A stretch of 64,000 bases of DNA, from assembly GCA_035235625.1 (NCBI GenBank), contig CP141140.1, positions 6,282,685 to 6,346,684 on the forward strand, read 5' to 3'. Positions 26,809-40,104 of the stretch are shown piece by piece. The translations under genes and the position numbers were made by a program. Within the stretch, counting starts at the first letter, position 1; each line of letters begins with the position of its first letter. This DNA comes from Saururus chinensis. Lineage: Eukaryota; Streptophyta; Magnoliopsida; Piperales; Saururaceae. The notes beneath the pieces are model-generated. The model searched no databases. It saw only the letters and a program-made list of their open reading frames with translations, and was not told the origin of the DNA.

Positions 26809-29800
26809 TTTCCTTCTTTTTTTTTTCCATCCCCACTTTTCCCGTCTGTCAGGTATAATTAGCCCAGGTGTTGTAATTATCTTTGTCTGATCTTAACCTG
26901 CATGGTTTGTGTTTGTTTTTGGCGATTTTTTCATTTGTTCGAAGGAAGAAGAGGGTTTTGATGATGACGGTAATGATGAGACTGTTCTAGTCAGCACGAT
27001 TGCACATGCTGCTCCGCGAGCTCCATCTAATTTGCATGGTTCTTCACGAAAATCACTCATTACGAGACTTAAGCGTATAAATTCTTTTCAGACATTCCAT
27101 CATTCTTTTTGGCTGTATAATAATAATAGTTTTAGTGGGCAATACTTGAAGTTAACTTAACGTCAACGGAGAGGTCGTTTATAACTGAAAGCATTGTCGA
27201 AGAGTATCAAGGATTATATATAGGGATGCCAAACCTGAGCCGACCCTATTTTAATGGGTTCGGATTTGGATTTAAAGACTGACCCAAATAGTTTGGGTCG
27301 GGTCAGATTCAAGTTTTGCTTGACTCAACCCAACTCAACCCGGCATGTCATGCTAATTAGGCAGAAGCTGCAAACCCTATTTCCCATCGCGGTCTCGAAC
27401 CTTCCCCTTCCATCCTTCTAACCCTCCATCTCTATCTCGTGTGGTTGGATTCATAGCCCCATCCAGGCCATCTCAAGGCTTAGGCCACTTAGGTAATTGC
27501 CCAAAGCCTCACCGAAAGATAGGGCCCTATAATGTAGTACCTTATGGGAAAGAGAAAATGAGACGTAGTCTTGCACAATGCTCCTAATATCTATGTATGA
27601 GAGAGTGAAACAGATATATTGAGTGGCCTTTTTTGTTACCATAAATTACCACTTATATGAGTTTATTTTTATTAATTTATTCTATAACTTTTATTAAAAT
27701 CACAATCACTACTTAACATATATGTTATCATTTCACTCTTAGTATGTATTATAGTACCCAATCCCCAACTCAAGTGCACCCTTCCAATTTGTAGGTATTA
27801 CTCAATCAAGCTCCTCCCATCCCATATAAACCTCTCATCTCTCTCAATTCTCAAAGACAAAGTGTCAATCCACCAAATTGTATTATTATCTAAACTTTAT
27901 AATTTAATTTTAATCATGTTCATACATGCCTATATGCATTTTGTTTTGCACTATTTTGATAGCACGACCTTTGTAAAACAAAACGGTAGGGTAGTTTTTT
28001 AATAACCGGATCAGCCGCCACATGATGCGCTACAATGCACATTCACATATTAATTTTTTATTTAAATTTATATTATTTTTATGTCTAAGTATACTTTTTT
28101 ATTGTCAAAATCTTTGTTTATTTGTATATACATTTTAATAATAATAAATATGCTTAGCAAAAAAATAGAATTATGATGTGAAATGCATAAAAAATAGTAA
28201 ATAAATCAGTATTATTTAAAAAATGAGCTCTTGATAAATTTGTTGTGAGTAATTTACAAGATATACGAGAAGCTTAAGTCTAGGTTAGTAATTGAACATC
28301 CAATATTTTTAATTTATTAATCATATTAACACTTTTTTGGCACCAACCACATTAATACTAGTAAGTTAGATATAAAAGGTCTCATTTGAATTTCACCTTA
28401 GGCCTATAAATGTGTTGAGCAGACTCTGGCCCCATCTCTCCATCTTGCCGGTGTCCCACACACATCTCACTAGCACTGACCGCTTGGATTGCCTTGCACC
28501 CACCCCTTCTCTCGACCACTATGTCTAAACAACAACTTTTGCCTCAAATTCTCAACTTTTGGGCTGAAGCCGACAATCTCAGCCATTTAGTCTCAACTAT
28601 TGTAAGTTAGCTTTTTCCTCCCTATGGGGATGCCAAAAAAATGTTATTTTTCCTTTTTTTATTTCTTTGGCTTGGAACTCAATATAGAAATTTTGAGAGT
28701 GAATTTGTTTGTTGTGGTTGTATATGGATGCCTTTTTTTCTATTATGTTTTTGGTTTAAAATTGATAATGTGATCCTTGCATTTGATCTTTACATCTTGT
28801 TGGTCTATTTTATTTTATTTATAGTATGAGTTTGGTATTTAGGTTGAGAAATGAGTTTTTATTAATCCACATATTTTATTTGCTTAACAATTTAAAATTT
28901 TGTTACTAATTTTTTGATAAAAGTCGTAATATTATTGTAAAAAATGAAGCTTATATGGTGTTATACATTTGATTCGGGTTGTGGGTCATTCGGGCTAGGC
29001 TGTATGCTATTCAAGTCAGGTTCATGTTTTCATTTTACTAATTAATAGGGTTGGGTTTGGTATTAGATTTCTAACTAGTGACACGATTGGTATCGAGTCG
29101 AGTTTAGTTTTTTTTAATGGTACCAGAGCCGGTTTTTCTAAAGCCCGACCCAAACCTTACGCCTGCTAAGGACGTCTGGACAAGTGAATTGTGTATTCAT
29201 AACTATATATGGTTTGACCGCCACAGACAAAATCTTTGGACATGCGTTGGTGGCCGCTGGAGTAAGGATAGGGAACCTGGTTTGATCGAGGGGGCGGGGG
29301 AATAGAAGGATCATGAAAGCGGGTACTGACTATTACTAGTAGGATTTGAAAGATGAGTACATGCAAGAGAGGAGAGAGGAGGGAGCAAGGGTTGAAGCTG
29401 AAGAGGGTCAGAGCCCTGTGATGCCTGCTTGACCGTCCTCTCCTTGGCTCCGCTTCGGTTCTGTTTAAATGCCCTATGAGACACCATGTTTTTCAGTGCC
29501 AAAAGGTTCCAATAGCTTAAAGACAAAGCTCTCTCGCTCTGTGAATACTGAGTAGCAGCTGCAGCAGAAGCATCTTTCCATTTTTGCAGAGACCGTTCAA
29601 AGGCAGCAGTAGTCGAAGAGCATTTACACCTTAAAGAACAAGGCGTAGTGGGCAGCGCGAAAGACTTTCACAACTAGGAACCAAACCAAAAGGCTAAGGG
29701 AAGAGAGACGGACTTGGAAATGATGAAAATTTATGTCTTTTTGAATTTCTTTGTCTTTGTTTGCGTCCCTGCTCTGATCATTAATGCGAGCAAGGGGATC

Positions 29801-30982
29801 TACTTTTACATGAATTAGTACTCAGACGTGTTTAATACTGTAGGTCCTCTCAACTCCGGTAAATTTTTTTCCTTTTTACCATGGTTAAAAGTTGAAAGAA
29901 GAAAAAGGCTCCTAGCTAGGCCTATTGCATGGTTGAATCCTTCAAAAAAAAAAATAGTGGGATGTGCATGGAATCCTTAGTCCCCCCACGCAGCCACGCT
30001 CCTTCAGAAAGCAAAAGTCTGAAACTAGCGAACAAGTCTTCTTTTAATCTTTTTATTTTGTTTGCCAGCTTTTATTGAGATAAGGGAAAATAGCTTTTCA
30101 AAAGGTGGTTCACCGGCAAGACACTTTTGGTAGTAACTGTTTATATCAGCAACATTTTCTTCCTTTTTTTAGTGATATAAACCTAATTAGTAATTTACGC
30201 AAAACTCATGTAAAACCCCCAATTACTCAACAAACATTTTTTTCCCCTTTAACATACCTTCCTAACTGTATTTTGGTTGGATTTTACATATGAGCTTTCT
30301 ACAAAACTCAATTGGGCTTATATATTTTGTCCAACCAAAACCTAACTGGCCATCCAAATAGATCTCTAATTATATGTATGTGGCCACCCTTTATGCTCCA
30401 GAGCTGCCCGAGCTTTTAGATGCAAATTTGATGGAAAATTAAGAATCTAAGTACCCTTTGATGTTACTTTGTACGTGGCAAACCAAGAAAGAAGAAAGTT
30501 GCTACATTTAGAATTGCAAGTTTGCCACACAAAGGAATTGATTTCCATACACCAAATCTATCTAACAAAACCTTATTTACGAGTTTCATTGGATAAGGAA
30601 AAGTGGACCCCTACTTTTCTGACCAATCAAAACTCAGGTGTTGGGTTTTATTAGATAGAATTGGTGTAGAGTTACTAGCACCCCCGACAAACTCAAAATG
30701 CTTGTACCGGTTCCAATTTATAAAGCATAAATACGGAACAATGGGAGTTGATGACCTCCCCAGAATTTGTCCCAAAAAAATCTACAATGCATTTTGATTT
30801 GACAAATAAAAATAGGTTTCCACTTTTCTCTATGCAATCAAAATTAAGTGTAAGGTGTTTTTTATGACATCTAGTGTAAGGTTTCGTTGGACAGATTTTA
30901 CTAAAAAAATCATTATCTACAACCATGAGCAACGAATGAAAGACGACCCTAGGAGTCAACAATTGATGAAAAGAAATTAGTA

Positions 30983-31083
30983 CTCTTGTCCCACATTAAT
31001 ATCTCCATTTGGTTCTTTAAAATGAACTAGCATTGTTGTATTTTTTTAAAATTAAATAGATCTATTAATGTCGGAGGAGGGAA
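30983..31083. mobile_element. Short Stowaway-like MITE (101 bp)
   Basis: CTCTTGTCCCACATTAATA at the left and TATTAATGTCGGAGGAGGGAA at the right are inverted ends, TA-flanked on both sides. Confidence 0.6.
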
Positions 31084-32949
31084 TATTATTTATAGATTGA
31101 CCTTCTCTCCATGTATATATGAGATAACTCAAATTTGTGAAAACTATAAAACATACGAAGTCGTACATAAAACCATAGATTAAACAACTATAGTAAAGCG
31201 TTTACTTCTGTCTTTCCAAAATCTTGGGGAAACTGCTCTTCATTCCTATTCTTCTGAAGCAGTCTAGCATAAACACTATCCAAAACAACAAACTATCCAA
31301 GGCAAATCTCATAGAGATTGGAGTGACTGAAAGAGAGATGCAGAGAGGGAAGGCGAATTAAAGCCGGCCAGACCAAGTTGGTCAATCTCTTAACTTGCCT
31401 CCAGGTTAACCCCACCCCACTGTCCTCATTGATTTGCCGGAGCCAAACACGAGACAACCCTTAAACCAGACTTGATTTGCCTTTGACCCAATAAAAGAAC
31501 TCACCTAGCAACTCTAGATTTTTCTAAAACTTCATCTTATTCTATAGGCTTTGTATGAATTATATAATGTTAATTCTTAGATAAATTAAAAAATTCTCAG
31601 GAGAAATAAATATTGTTTGTAATTTCTTTGTTATTTTTAAAATGTGAAATTTTCTTAATTTTTATGCATTTAGAAAACATGTAGCCCCTTGGCCTGCCTG
31701 GATTATACAGTGATGGATTTTTTTTCGTGGGTGTTTCAATCATACAAGGGAGACTTTTAGAAAGTGCTAGTGGAGCATCACTTGAAGACTTGGGCCAGCG
31801 TGCCAAGGTCAGTCTGGTTGACATGGGCCCTAGCCTAATTCAATCTTCAAGCGCGGAGATCAAAAACACTTGGACACCTTTTTAACTACTTCTACGACTA
31901 AATTCGGCCCATACATTCCAATTCCATTTCCTATTTTTGGCCCTTCAAAAGAAGCTGAACCCAATTTTTCAACTGAATATGCGGCGCGTTCATATGGCCA
32001 CATCAATGTGGACTCGTGGAATTCTCATCTCTTCTACCGCTTGCACACACCCATGCAAAGTTGTACCGCTTGCTCTAAGCACGTTTGAGAATTGTGCCTG
32101 TACAGATCACGATAGATGAGTAGAGTCGATGCCATTAATATTCCTATTAAGGTCAATGGTTTTAGTGGGGCGGGAAAAAGTTGGATATAAGCGATGCAAC
32201 CCCTTTTAAGTGACGCAGAAGATAATGCTGCCCACGAAGTTGAGAAGGCACAGGAGTTGAAATTAATTTAATTCTGAGTTAGATATCCCAAAACGTGTCT
32301 GGTCATCTATGGGAAATGGAGAGTAATGTTTGTCAACTAATAAATGTTGCCCGTGTGAGTATCAATCATGCTTCGAACCAAAATGGCTGCTCAAAAACCT
32401 TAATTTCTGGCTTTAAGTTTCGACCTCTAACCTAACTCTAGATTCTTGCTTCAACTTTAAGAGATGGTGGGTTTACCTTAATTGGGTTATTAATGAGTTT
32501 AAATAATTAGCTAGAGACGCCGAAGAATGCTAGACCTTATAAACGAAAGAAAGCAGCAGATTGGTGGGGATTGAGACTGCATTCACTGTTTCTTGCTATG
32601 GCTTGCAGCACCGTTTTCTGAAACAAATACTGCATTTTACCTCTCATGACAATTTTATAAACTTTTGCTAGAAAGCTCGGGTGTTGATTGCTTCCTATGG
32701 TGCTCATATCCGTTGACTAACTTTGATTAGTCGGCTTCAAATGTGTTACCAAAATCTTGAACTAACCATGTAAACGACTTGAAAAGTAGTAAATACACAT
32801 ATCAACACTCCTAGCAGAGCTTTTTCTTATGGGAAAAACTAGGGTTGATAAACAAAGAGATGAATCCTCCAAATAAATAATGATGCCATTCATCTTCCTG
32901 TGAGATGTGTTTCTGGGATAATTGTTTTTGTTTATGGACTATTGTAATA

Positions 32950-33024
32950 CTCCCTCTGTAAGGTAATAAATACTTGGACTAGAAATCCAAAATGAACTAG
33001 ATACTTATTATGAGATGGAGTGAG
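32950..33024. mobile_element. Short Stowaway-like MITE (75 bp)
   Basis: CTCCCTCTGTAAGGTAATAA at the left and TTATTATGAGATGGAGTGAG at the right, TA-flanked. The inner part is also palindromic, as expected of a fold-back. Confidence 0.6.
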
Positions 33025-33141
33025 TATTTAGTAAGTCGTGCTCAATGTGCACTTACAGCTAGCTGCTGGAACATAATATTTTGTTTAAACTCTTTCTTTT
33101 TCACATGAATAATTTTAAATGATCTTTGAAAATAAATGGTA

Positions 33142-33320
33142 CTTCCTTCATCCTAAATAAATATTTCCATTTGACAAAAAAGCTTGTTCCAATTAATAGC
33201 TTTATTTTATTAAAAAAGAGTATCATAAACTTATTTTTCCTTCTCTTAGATATGAGTTTCACTATTTAATAAAAAATATTATTTTTGTAATTGTATATAT
33301 ATTATATAGGACGGAAGGAG
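33142..33320. mobile_element. Stowaway-like MITE
   Basis: CTTCCTTCATCC at the left and GGACGGAAGGAG at the right, TA-flanked, with the family block GAGTATCATAAAC inside. Confidence 0.65.
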
Positions 33321-33589
33321 TATATCATAGTATTTGAAGTTGGAGCACGGGTAACATTATGCATATTCATATAATATTAAAAAAATAGACTAGGGATAAC
33401 ATAATGGTGTACCACAACAAAAGTTCTCTTCTCTACGCCATAAATTTGGATTATGATTTGTTACTAAATGATGTAATGTAGTATTTTTTTACTAGGGAAC
33501 ATAGTTCATTACTTTGTAATATAATACTAATGCAACAGCGTAACATTGTGAACACTATGTTAATTAGTTTACATAATAACATATATGTG

Positions 33590-34345
33590 ACTATGGAAGG
33601 CAGTATCAATACGGATGACAATATCGATGATCATAGATAATGGTACGCGGTAAAACGATCGTAAACCTTTTTATTTACATAAAAAAATATTATACCTAAT
33701 AATATATCATTATAATATTTTATTTAGAGCATGATAATACAACAGAAGGTCATATCAACTCATACTAGTGTTCTAAAATTATTTTATTTTAGAACCATAC
33801 ACTTTACTTCCTCTATCTTCTAAAAACTATTATTCCCTTCATCCCATATTAAGTACTTTGAAATTAATTTACTTTAGAACCAAATAAGATATTTAATATG
33901 AGTTACATAAATATTATGAAGAAACTCATATGGTAGATGTTTAAGTAAATGCATAATTGTAGAATACTATATTTAAAAAAAATATATGTAAACTATATAG
34001 CCCCACCTATATTGATCTCATATAATTTTTAAAAAAATATTTTTAATATAATAAAAATATCATCATCTTTAAACTTTTGAAAAGGTTGAATTTGAATTAT
34101 GTTTTTGTTTTTTTTAAATTAAAATATTTTAAAAAAAATAATTTTAAAAATATAAAATTTAATAAAATATTAAAATATAGATACGTATCGGACATATCAA
34201 TACAATAGAGCCGATACGGATGATACATATCGAAGATATATGTGAGGGTATATCGCCCCCTGTACCGTATCAATATCAACCAATATGGGTACATATAGAC
34301 CGATACGGACCCGTATTAGTCGATACGACTTTCTATGCATGTGAC
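33590..34345. repeat. GTATCGG/CCGATACG-rich, possibly transposon-derived stretch
   Basis: The words CGTATCGG, CCGATACGG and TCGATACG recur at both ends (33600-33660 and 34180-34335) around a very AT-rich centre. The edges CTATGGAAGGCAGTATC and its counterpart GATACGACTTTCTATG are weakly inverted. No clear target duplication, so the class is open. Confidence 0.4.
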
Positions 34346-36368
34346 CATCAGATCTCGATATGGCAGCGAAAGAGACTATAAGGCAAAATTAGTGCCCTCA
34401 TTAATTAGAATATAGTCATCCTCTATTATTACAAATTGAGGAGTTACATCTATCTCTTGGATGACGGAGTAGAGATACATAGTTCTTTTTATAAATACAT
34501 GTCTAAGGTGTTACCTCAAATAATGAGTATTGAGCAGAATGCTATATTTATCTTGGTTAGTAATGGTTTTATTAACATTCATTGCCTTGACCTCCAATAG
34601 TTTAAAAGGTATTTTCAAATTGCAGAGATCTGGAAGAAAAAGAAGAAAGTAATCAATGAGTTTTAAGTGGAGATTTTGTGGAGGTTGAACATTGTTGAAG
34701 GTACTCATAAAAATCACAAAATTGTAACCATTAACAAGGAAAAACTAGATTAATGCCTATAGAATGTTTAAATGAGAGAGTAGTTGAATGCATAGACAGT
34801 TAAGGATGAAGGTGAAGTCTTTTTCTTTACCCATTATTGGGCAACTTAAGATCTTGCCTTCAAGTGTATTGTCCTACCTGTTACCTGCCAAAACGATGAG
34901 TTGACGGGTTACAGACAACTCCATGTAATGTATTTATCTGGCTCATAATGGTTTTGAAGAAAGATATTACGTCTATTAAGTGGATTCGCAATGTGAACGA
35001 ATTTACGAGCAGACAAATTGAAATGAGGAGTCAAATGAATTTGCAAAAGAAGATACTTGCTTAATGCATAAATAACTGCAGGATAAATATAATAGTGGGC
35101 AGGGAAGTCTAAACTACATCGACTATTGCCTTTTTTGTTTACAACATTTACGTAGAATGGGCCATTTAAACTTATGTATTCAATAGCTATTGATTCATTT
35201 AATTGCTCAAACATAATGTATAAATACTCTTGGGATAAATATATAATAACTACGCTAACTGAGTTTGTATTACATTTACATCAACTACGTAGAGTGAATC
35301 ATTAACAATTGATTTTAGATTGATAATAGAAGAGAAACATCACAGTAATTTCCTGTTAAATTTGACTCCTGCCCAGATGCTCTGTATCAATAATCAAATT
35401 GCTGTCATGCTCTTGAGTGTACAGTACGACAATGCTAACCAAGTTTGACAGACTCCTCCCGTTGTTTGAGTATGAATGAGTCTTGGGTCTAGTCCATTGA
35501 TAGGTAGACAGACGATCATTAATTTGATACTGGTGAAATTTGTTATGGCGCAATACTAAAAACCTTGCCAGGCATTCAATGGATCTCAGCACTCTCAACA
35601 CTAGTTTTAATAGCTCGTAAACAATGAGCTTATCCCATTCGTCATGAGTATCGCACTCAACCTCCGTTTTAAATTGAAGACGACCACCATTTGAAGGGAG
35701 GGCAATACTCAAACAAGAAAGAGAGGAACATTAATTTGACCACTTAATATATTACGATACTAATTAAATTACAGTTTGTCTTAATCTATTAGATGCATCT
35801 GACGTTTCTCTTCTTCTATTCACATTGCTTGTTCAATTTAGAAAAATCATGGCTTGCCCACAAATTTATTTACTTTTCCTTATCAACTTGTCACCTAGTT
35901 CTCTTATGATCACTTTACTCGTTTGTTCCAATACACATATTCATCTTTCTAATTAATTTAAATTAAATGTTCATGATCTAGTAAGAATGAAGTCATAGAA
36001 AAAAAAAAATTCAATGCCTGTTAGATTTGGTGGTTGAGCCAGGTTCCAGAGGCGCATTTGTTACCTGGTGTCCTTGTTCTCAGTAAAATGGCCCGGATGA
36101 ACACTAGAAGAATCCAAACACACACCCTACAAAAAAAGCATCGTTTTGAATATTGATCTTTGTGATTTGAGCCCACGTCAACTAGTGAATCATCTGTCTC
36201 ACAAACTTATTACGATCATTTGATATTCCCAATGACACTCAAAACCATAAAAAGAAACATGATAGTAGTACCGTATCCTTTTTCCTTAACTTAGATACTG
36301 ACATGAATACAATGGCTTGTTTGGATATAAGATTAACACGGAATTTTGATCACTTAGATATGGCTTAG
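34346..36368. other. Intergenic, no gene recognised
   Basis: Two minus-strand frames, 34909-35214 (101 codons) and 35356-35712 (118 codons), lie in moderately AT-rich DNA. Neither matches a family I know, and neither has a supported start or splice structure. Confidence 0.45.
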
Positions 36369-38037
36369 TGATGACACAAATTTCTTATATAGAAAAAGTT
36401 AATTTAATTACCAAGATTTTGGAGCTTAATTAGCTCTAAATGAGACCAAATTTTTAAAATAGACAAAGTCCAAAAGAAAAAAAAATGAAGCAAAATCTGA
36501 TACTACACACATAAGAATGGGCTAAGGCTTCTAACAAAAAAAAAATTATTATGTGAGAACCTCACAAGGCCTCTTTACACTTAAAATTAGTTACAAAATT
36601 TATAATGGCTAAGAGAGGCTTTGTAAGCCTCATGTAGCCACTACAAATGATTACCAAATCTAAAAATAAAAAATCCAAATTGTAAAGGGTTGTGCGAGAC
36701 CCTATAAATTTTACATCAAAATAGCCATAAAACTAAAATAAGTAAAAGACTAAAGGGCTGTTTGAATACAAATTATTAGGTTTAGCAAATCTTGTCTGAT
36801 TAGTTAAATTCATCGATGAATCAATTTTATGTTTGGTAATGTAATTATATAAATTTTATTACAAGAGATTTGTAAATAAATTATGTAAATCTCATCCAGA
36901 GTAGATTACTTTGGGAAAGTGAAAATTAACCACAAATCTTGATGAATCTAACAATTCATTGTGAATTTGATACATTTAAGAATTTTTATATCCAAACGTA
37001 ATTTAGAATATTTATGCTTAATCTTAAAATAATCATGCTCATGAATCTTTATCCAAACAGCCCTTAGGTGAGACTCATGGGTCCCACGTTAAGTCTTGTT
37101 TTGTTAAAAAAATGTTTAGTTATAAAAAAAAACTAAAATGACTAAAAAAAAATTAAATTTTAAAGAACTTAAAGTTCGAAGAAGTGGAAAACCCTCATGA
37201 GACCTACATAGAGAGTGGGGAGACTAAATTAGAACCTTGAAACTCATGATTCTCTATTCTAAACAAAACAAATATAAAAAAATGATGAAGATAGAAAATA
37301 AGAAATGTGTAAAGAGAGTGAAGAAATGAGGGGGGACAAGTCAAAGGAATAATACTAGGACTTTTCTCATTACTTTCAAAATTACTTTTACCACATGCCC
37401 ACTAACTCACTCTTAACCTCTCACGAACTACCCTTTCAACTCATCCCACTAACTCTTTCTCCACTTTTTACGAACTACCCCTCTAACTCACTACCCATTA
37501 CTATATTTAACCAAACAACCCCAATGTTATAAATACCCCTTCATTTTTATATAGAAGGGTTTTTGGCTTTTAAGTATAAGAAACCTTCAAAAAAAGAAAT
37601 CTAAAAGTCCATCGCCTACCAAAAAACATCTAAAAACTTTAAAAGCCTTGACCTTTTGAAAGTTAAAAAAGTTTTAGGGACTAAAAGACAAACAGAAGTT
37701 TACAAGAACAAAGAAAAATTTACACAAATCAGCTCTCATTCTCTAGGAGGTTTCTTTTTTTCTTTAAATTTGAAAGTTGGAGCCACTTCTCTTAATAATT
37801 CTCTTTTTTAATTAAATAAATTCTAAGTTGTCTTTTTCATTTTGTTATCTAATTGAAATGTTTCAAAAATTGATTAATCACCACTACTCCATTTTAAGTT
37901 GTAAATAGTAGTATTGATTAATCAAGATTTAAGAGAAGGTTATTCCATACACATAAAAAAAGATTATTCTTGTAATGAAGGGTCTTCCAATCCCTTCTCT
38001 TAACTTGTACATAGAGAACTACCAAAATCCACCAATA
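36369..38037 (+). repeat. LTR copy, probably solo, related to 56984-58308
   Basis: Aligns end to end with the solo LTR at 56984-58308, including the promoter-like TATAAATACCCCTTC near 37530 and the closing AGAGAACTACCAAAATCC. It is about 340 bp longer because a 309-bp MITE is inserted. The outer ends are worn and no exact target duplication was found, so the limits are approximate. Confidence 0.6.
36755..37063. mobile_element. Tourist-like (PIF/Harbinger) or hAT MITE inside the LTR copy
   Basis: Ends GGGCTGTTTGAATA and TATCCAAACAGCCC are inverted repeats of about 14 bp with one mismatch. The 309 bp between them are missing from the sister LTR at 57 kb. TAA lies just outside the left end and TTA outside the right. 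The class is uncertain because a clean 3-bp or 8-bp duplication is not visible. Confidence 0.7.
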
Positions 38038-39616
38038 CTAACAATCTAACAATCTTGTTTGAATTGACAATGTAGAAAATGTCAAATTAGTTAGATAGTT
38101 GGGAAAAACTAAATTGTCTCAATAATTCAGGTGGAATAGTGCACAATCTAAGTGGAACGGTGCGTAATTTGCATGGATCCTTTTCTATAAAAGTTGAGGT
38201 ACTATTCCTACAATTATCCCAAAAATTGAACAATACACAATCTAGATTTAGTTGTTGGAACAATTTTTATTGAAACGGACCTAAATCTTCGTCTTATAGA
38301 TGAAACTTATACCATGCCAATACCTTTTCTGCATTTTGTTTTTTAAAATTGTTACATATACATTTATAACTATCAGCAAAGCAAAGCAAAGATAAGATAT
38401 GTTATGAAATATTGTAGAAAATATTTCCCAGACCAACCCCATGACCATCGTAAATGGGAGTTCCAGCATGTTGTATAAATGGGAATTCCAGCATGTTGTA
38501 TAGAGGACATGGTGCATAGCTACTACGTGACTGCTAAGGATATACTCGACCTCAATGACCATTCAAGGAAATAGGAGCGCTATGTACGATGGTGATGGGT
38601 TTTGGTCTTAAGCCTCGATGAGGGTGGAGGCATGAGCGGGATAATTTCACCTTATTTCAAAGTTTCAATCTAAAAGATTAAGATGCATGCATTCAAACCT
38701 CTGTATCTAGTTGTCGTATATGTAGCATTGGGAGGGGGTTCAACAAAATGATTATTAGGAATTCACCTTACTATTTTATATACATAACTAAATGCCAGGA
38801 TTGAAATGCAATTTATAGCAGGAAGCATGCATGGACATCCAAAACTTTTTCCCTCCTCATGCCCCATGATTAGCCTTTAGTAAAATGTTCCAGGCTGAAC
38901 TCTTTTAGCTTCATTTTCTCCCTGTTTGGTTGATATAAAAAAAAAACAATGAAAAGACTGCAGCGGAAGTTGAAAATTTTAGTGGACACATTCTTACCGC
39001 AGTCCTTATCATTTTAGCACATGTCCTAACAACTCGAAATTTTTAGATGAAGCGATTCGTTTGCATCCTCTTTCTACAAAGGAGGAAAGAATGGATTAGA
39101 TGCTAAACTTGTTTGTTCTTCATTGACGACGTTTGTTAAGATTTGCTAACATTTAGACCTCTAACCCAATTCGCGAGTGTTCCTTCACTTAGTTTTTAAC
39201 ATTTTTTTAGTGGGAGCACCGAAGCAGCTCAGTCTCTCTAGTACGGTTCAAAGGCTGTTAGATTTTCATTATCGACCAACTTAACTTGAAGTCCCTCAGC
39301 TACTTTCTTCAATTTTACATCGGAAAAACTGAAATTAACTCATTATTTTGTGATTGATTTATGTCTCGCTGCTCAATATCAACATGCCTAGGTTCTTTAT
39401 GTGCAGTGGCCAGTGGGAACCTGCTTCCGACGTCCCCCACACTTAATACCAGTAAATAAATCGCTGCCATAAAATAAAGGAAGCGCCATGGTCATCCTGT
39501 GCCGTGCACCCTTGGCCTTAACATATGCAGTCATGTGGCCTACCGTCCCTCCCTTGTCACCTCGCTACCGTTGTTTTTCTGTTGGGAAATATATGTTTTT
39601 TATGTTTATAATGAAC
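38038..39616. other. Intergenic, no gene recognised
   Basis: Only short frames. A small direct repeat of GGGAGTTCCAGCATGTTGTATA-like sequence occurs at 38456-38502. Confidence 0.5.
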
Positions 39617-39624
39617 TGAAATAC

Positions 39625-40096
39625 TAGGGCTGCACCGGAAAATCGGAACCGAATTGAACCGGGTGAAATTGAACCGAAATTTAATGGTTCGGTTTCTATT
39701 TCAATTTTGGTTCGGTTCCTGAAAAAAATGAATGAATTTCGGTTTGATGCGGTTTTAAAAAAAAAAACCAAAACCGAAACCGAATCAATTTAATTAAAAT
39801 AATTACGGTTTGGTTCGGTTTTAAGGAAAAAAAATAATTTTTTATATAAAAATATATAATTTTATATTATATCTACCTTATTTTGATTTATTAAAATAAT
39901 TTAATAAAAATATTTGGTTTCGGTTTGGTTTCGGTTCCTATATTGGTTCAATTCGGTTCTTGAATTTTGGTTTTTAAATTTAGTTTGGCTCAGTTCGGTT
40001 CTTAAATTTTGGTTTTTAAATTTGGTTTGATTCAGTTCGGTTCTTGAATTCGGTTCGGTTCGATTTCTGCAAGAACCGAACCGAGATGCAGCCCTA
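39625..40096. mobile_element. Non-autonomous hAT-type element rich in GGTTCGG repeats
   Basis: Ends TAGGGCTGCACCGG and CCGAGATGCAGCCCTA form TIRs. Flanking 8-mers TGAAATAC (39617-39624) and AGAAATAC (40097-40104) match in seven of eight positions, as expected of a hAT target duplication. The 472-bp interior is built of AACCGAA/TTCGGTT motifs, with two near-identical 42-bp units at about 39955-40040. There is no transposase. Confidence 0.8.
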
Positions 40097-40104
40097 AGAA
40101 ATAC

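Larger units (their letters stand above)
26809..33141. other. Intergenic, no gene recognised
   Basis: Contains two short MITEs listed separately. At 27222 a TAGGGATGCCAAACC start followed by GGGTC-rich sequence looks like the left end of another hAT-type element, but no matching right end was found. TGGTACCAGAGCC at 29118 resembles a retrotransposon primer-binding site, without an adjoining LTR. Confidence 0.45.

Noticed and set aside
27222-29070. Possible hAT element starting TAGGGATGCC
   Set aside because: A left end is visible but no matching right end or 8-bp duplication.
29118-29130. TGGTACCAGAGCC as a retrotransposon primer-binding site
   Set aside because: The match to initiator tRNA is good but no LTR end (CA) or partner LTR adjoins it; kept only as a note.
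34909-35712. Two minus-strand frames of 101 and 118 codons
   Set aside because: I considered organelle-derived or transposon proteins but found no motif to support either.
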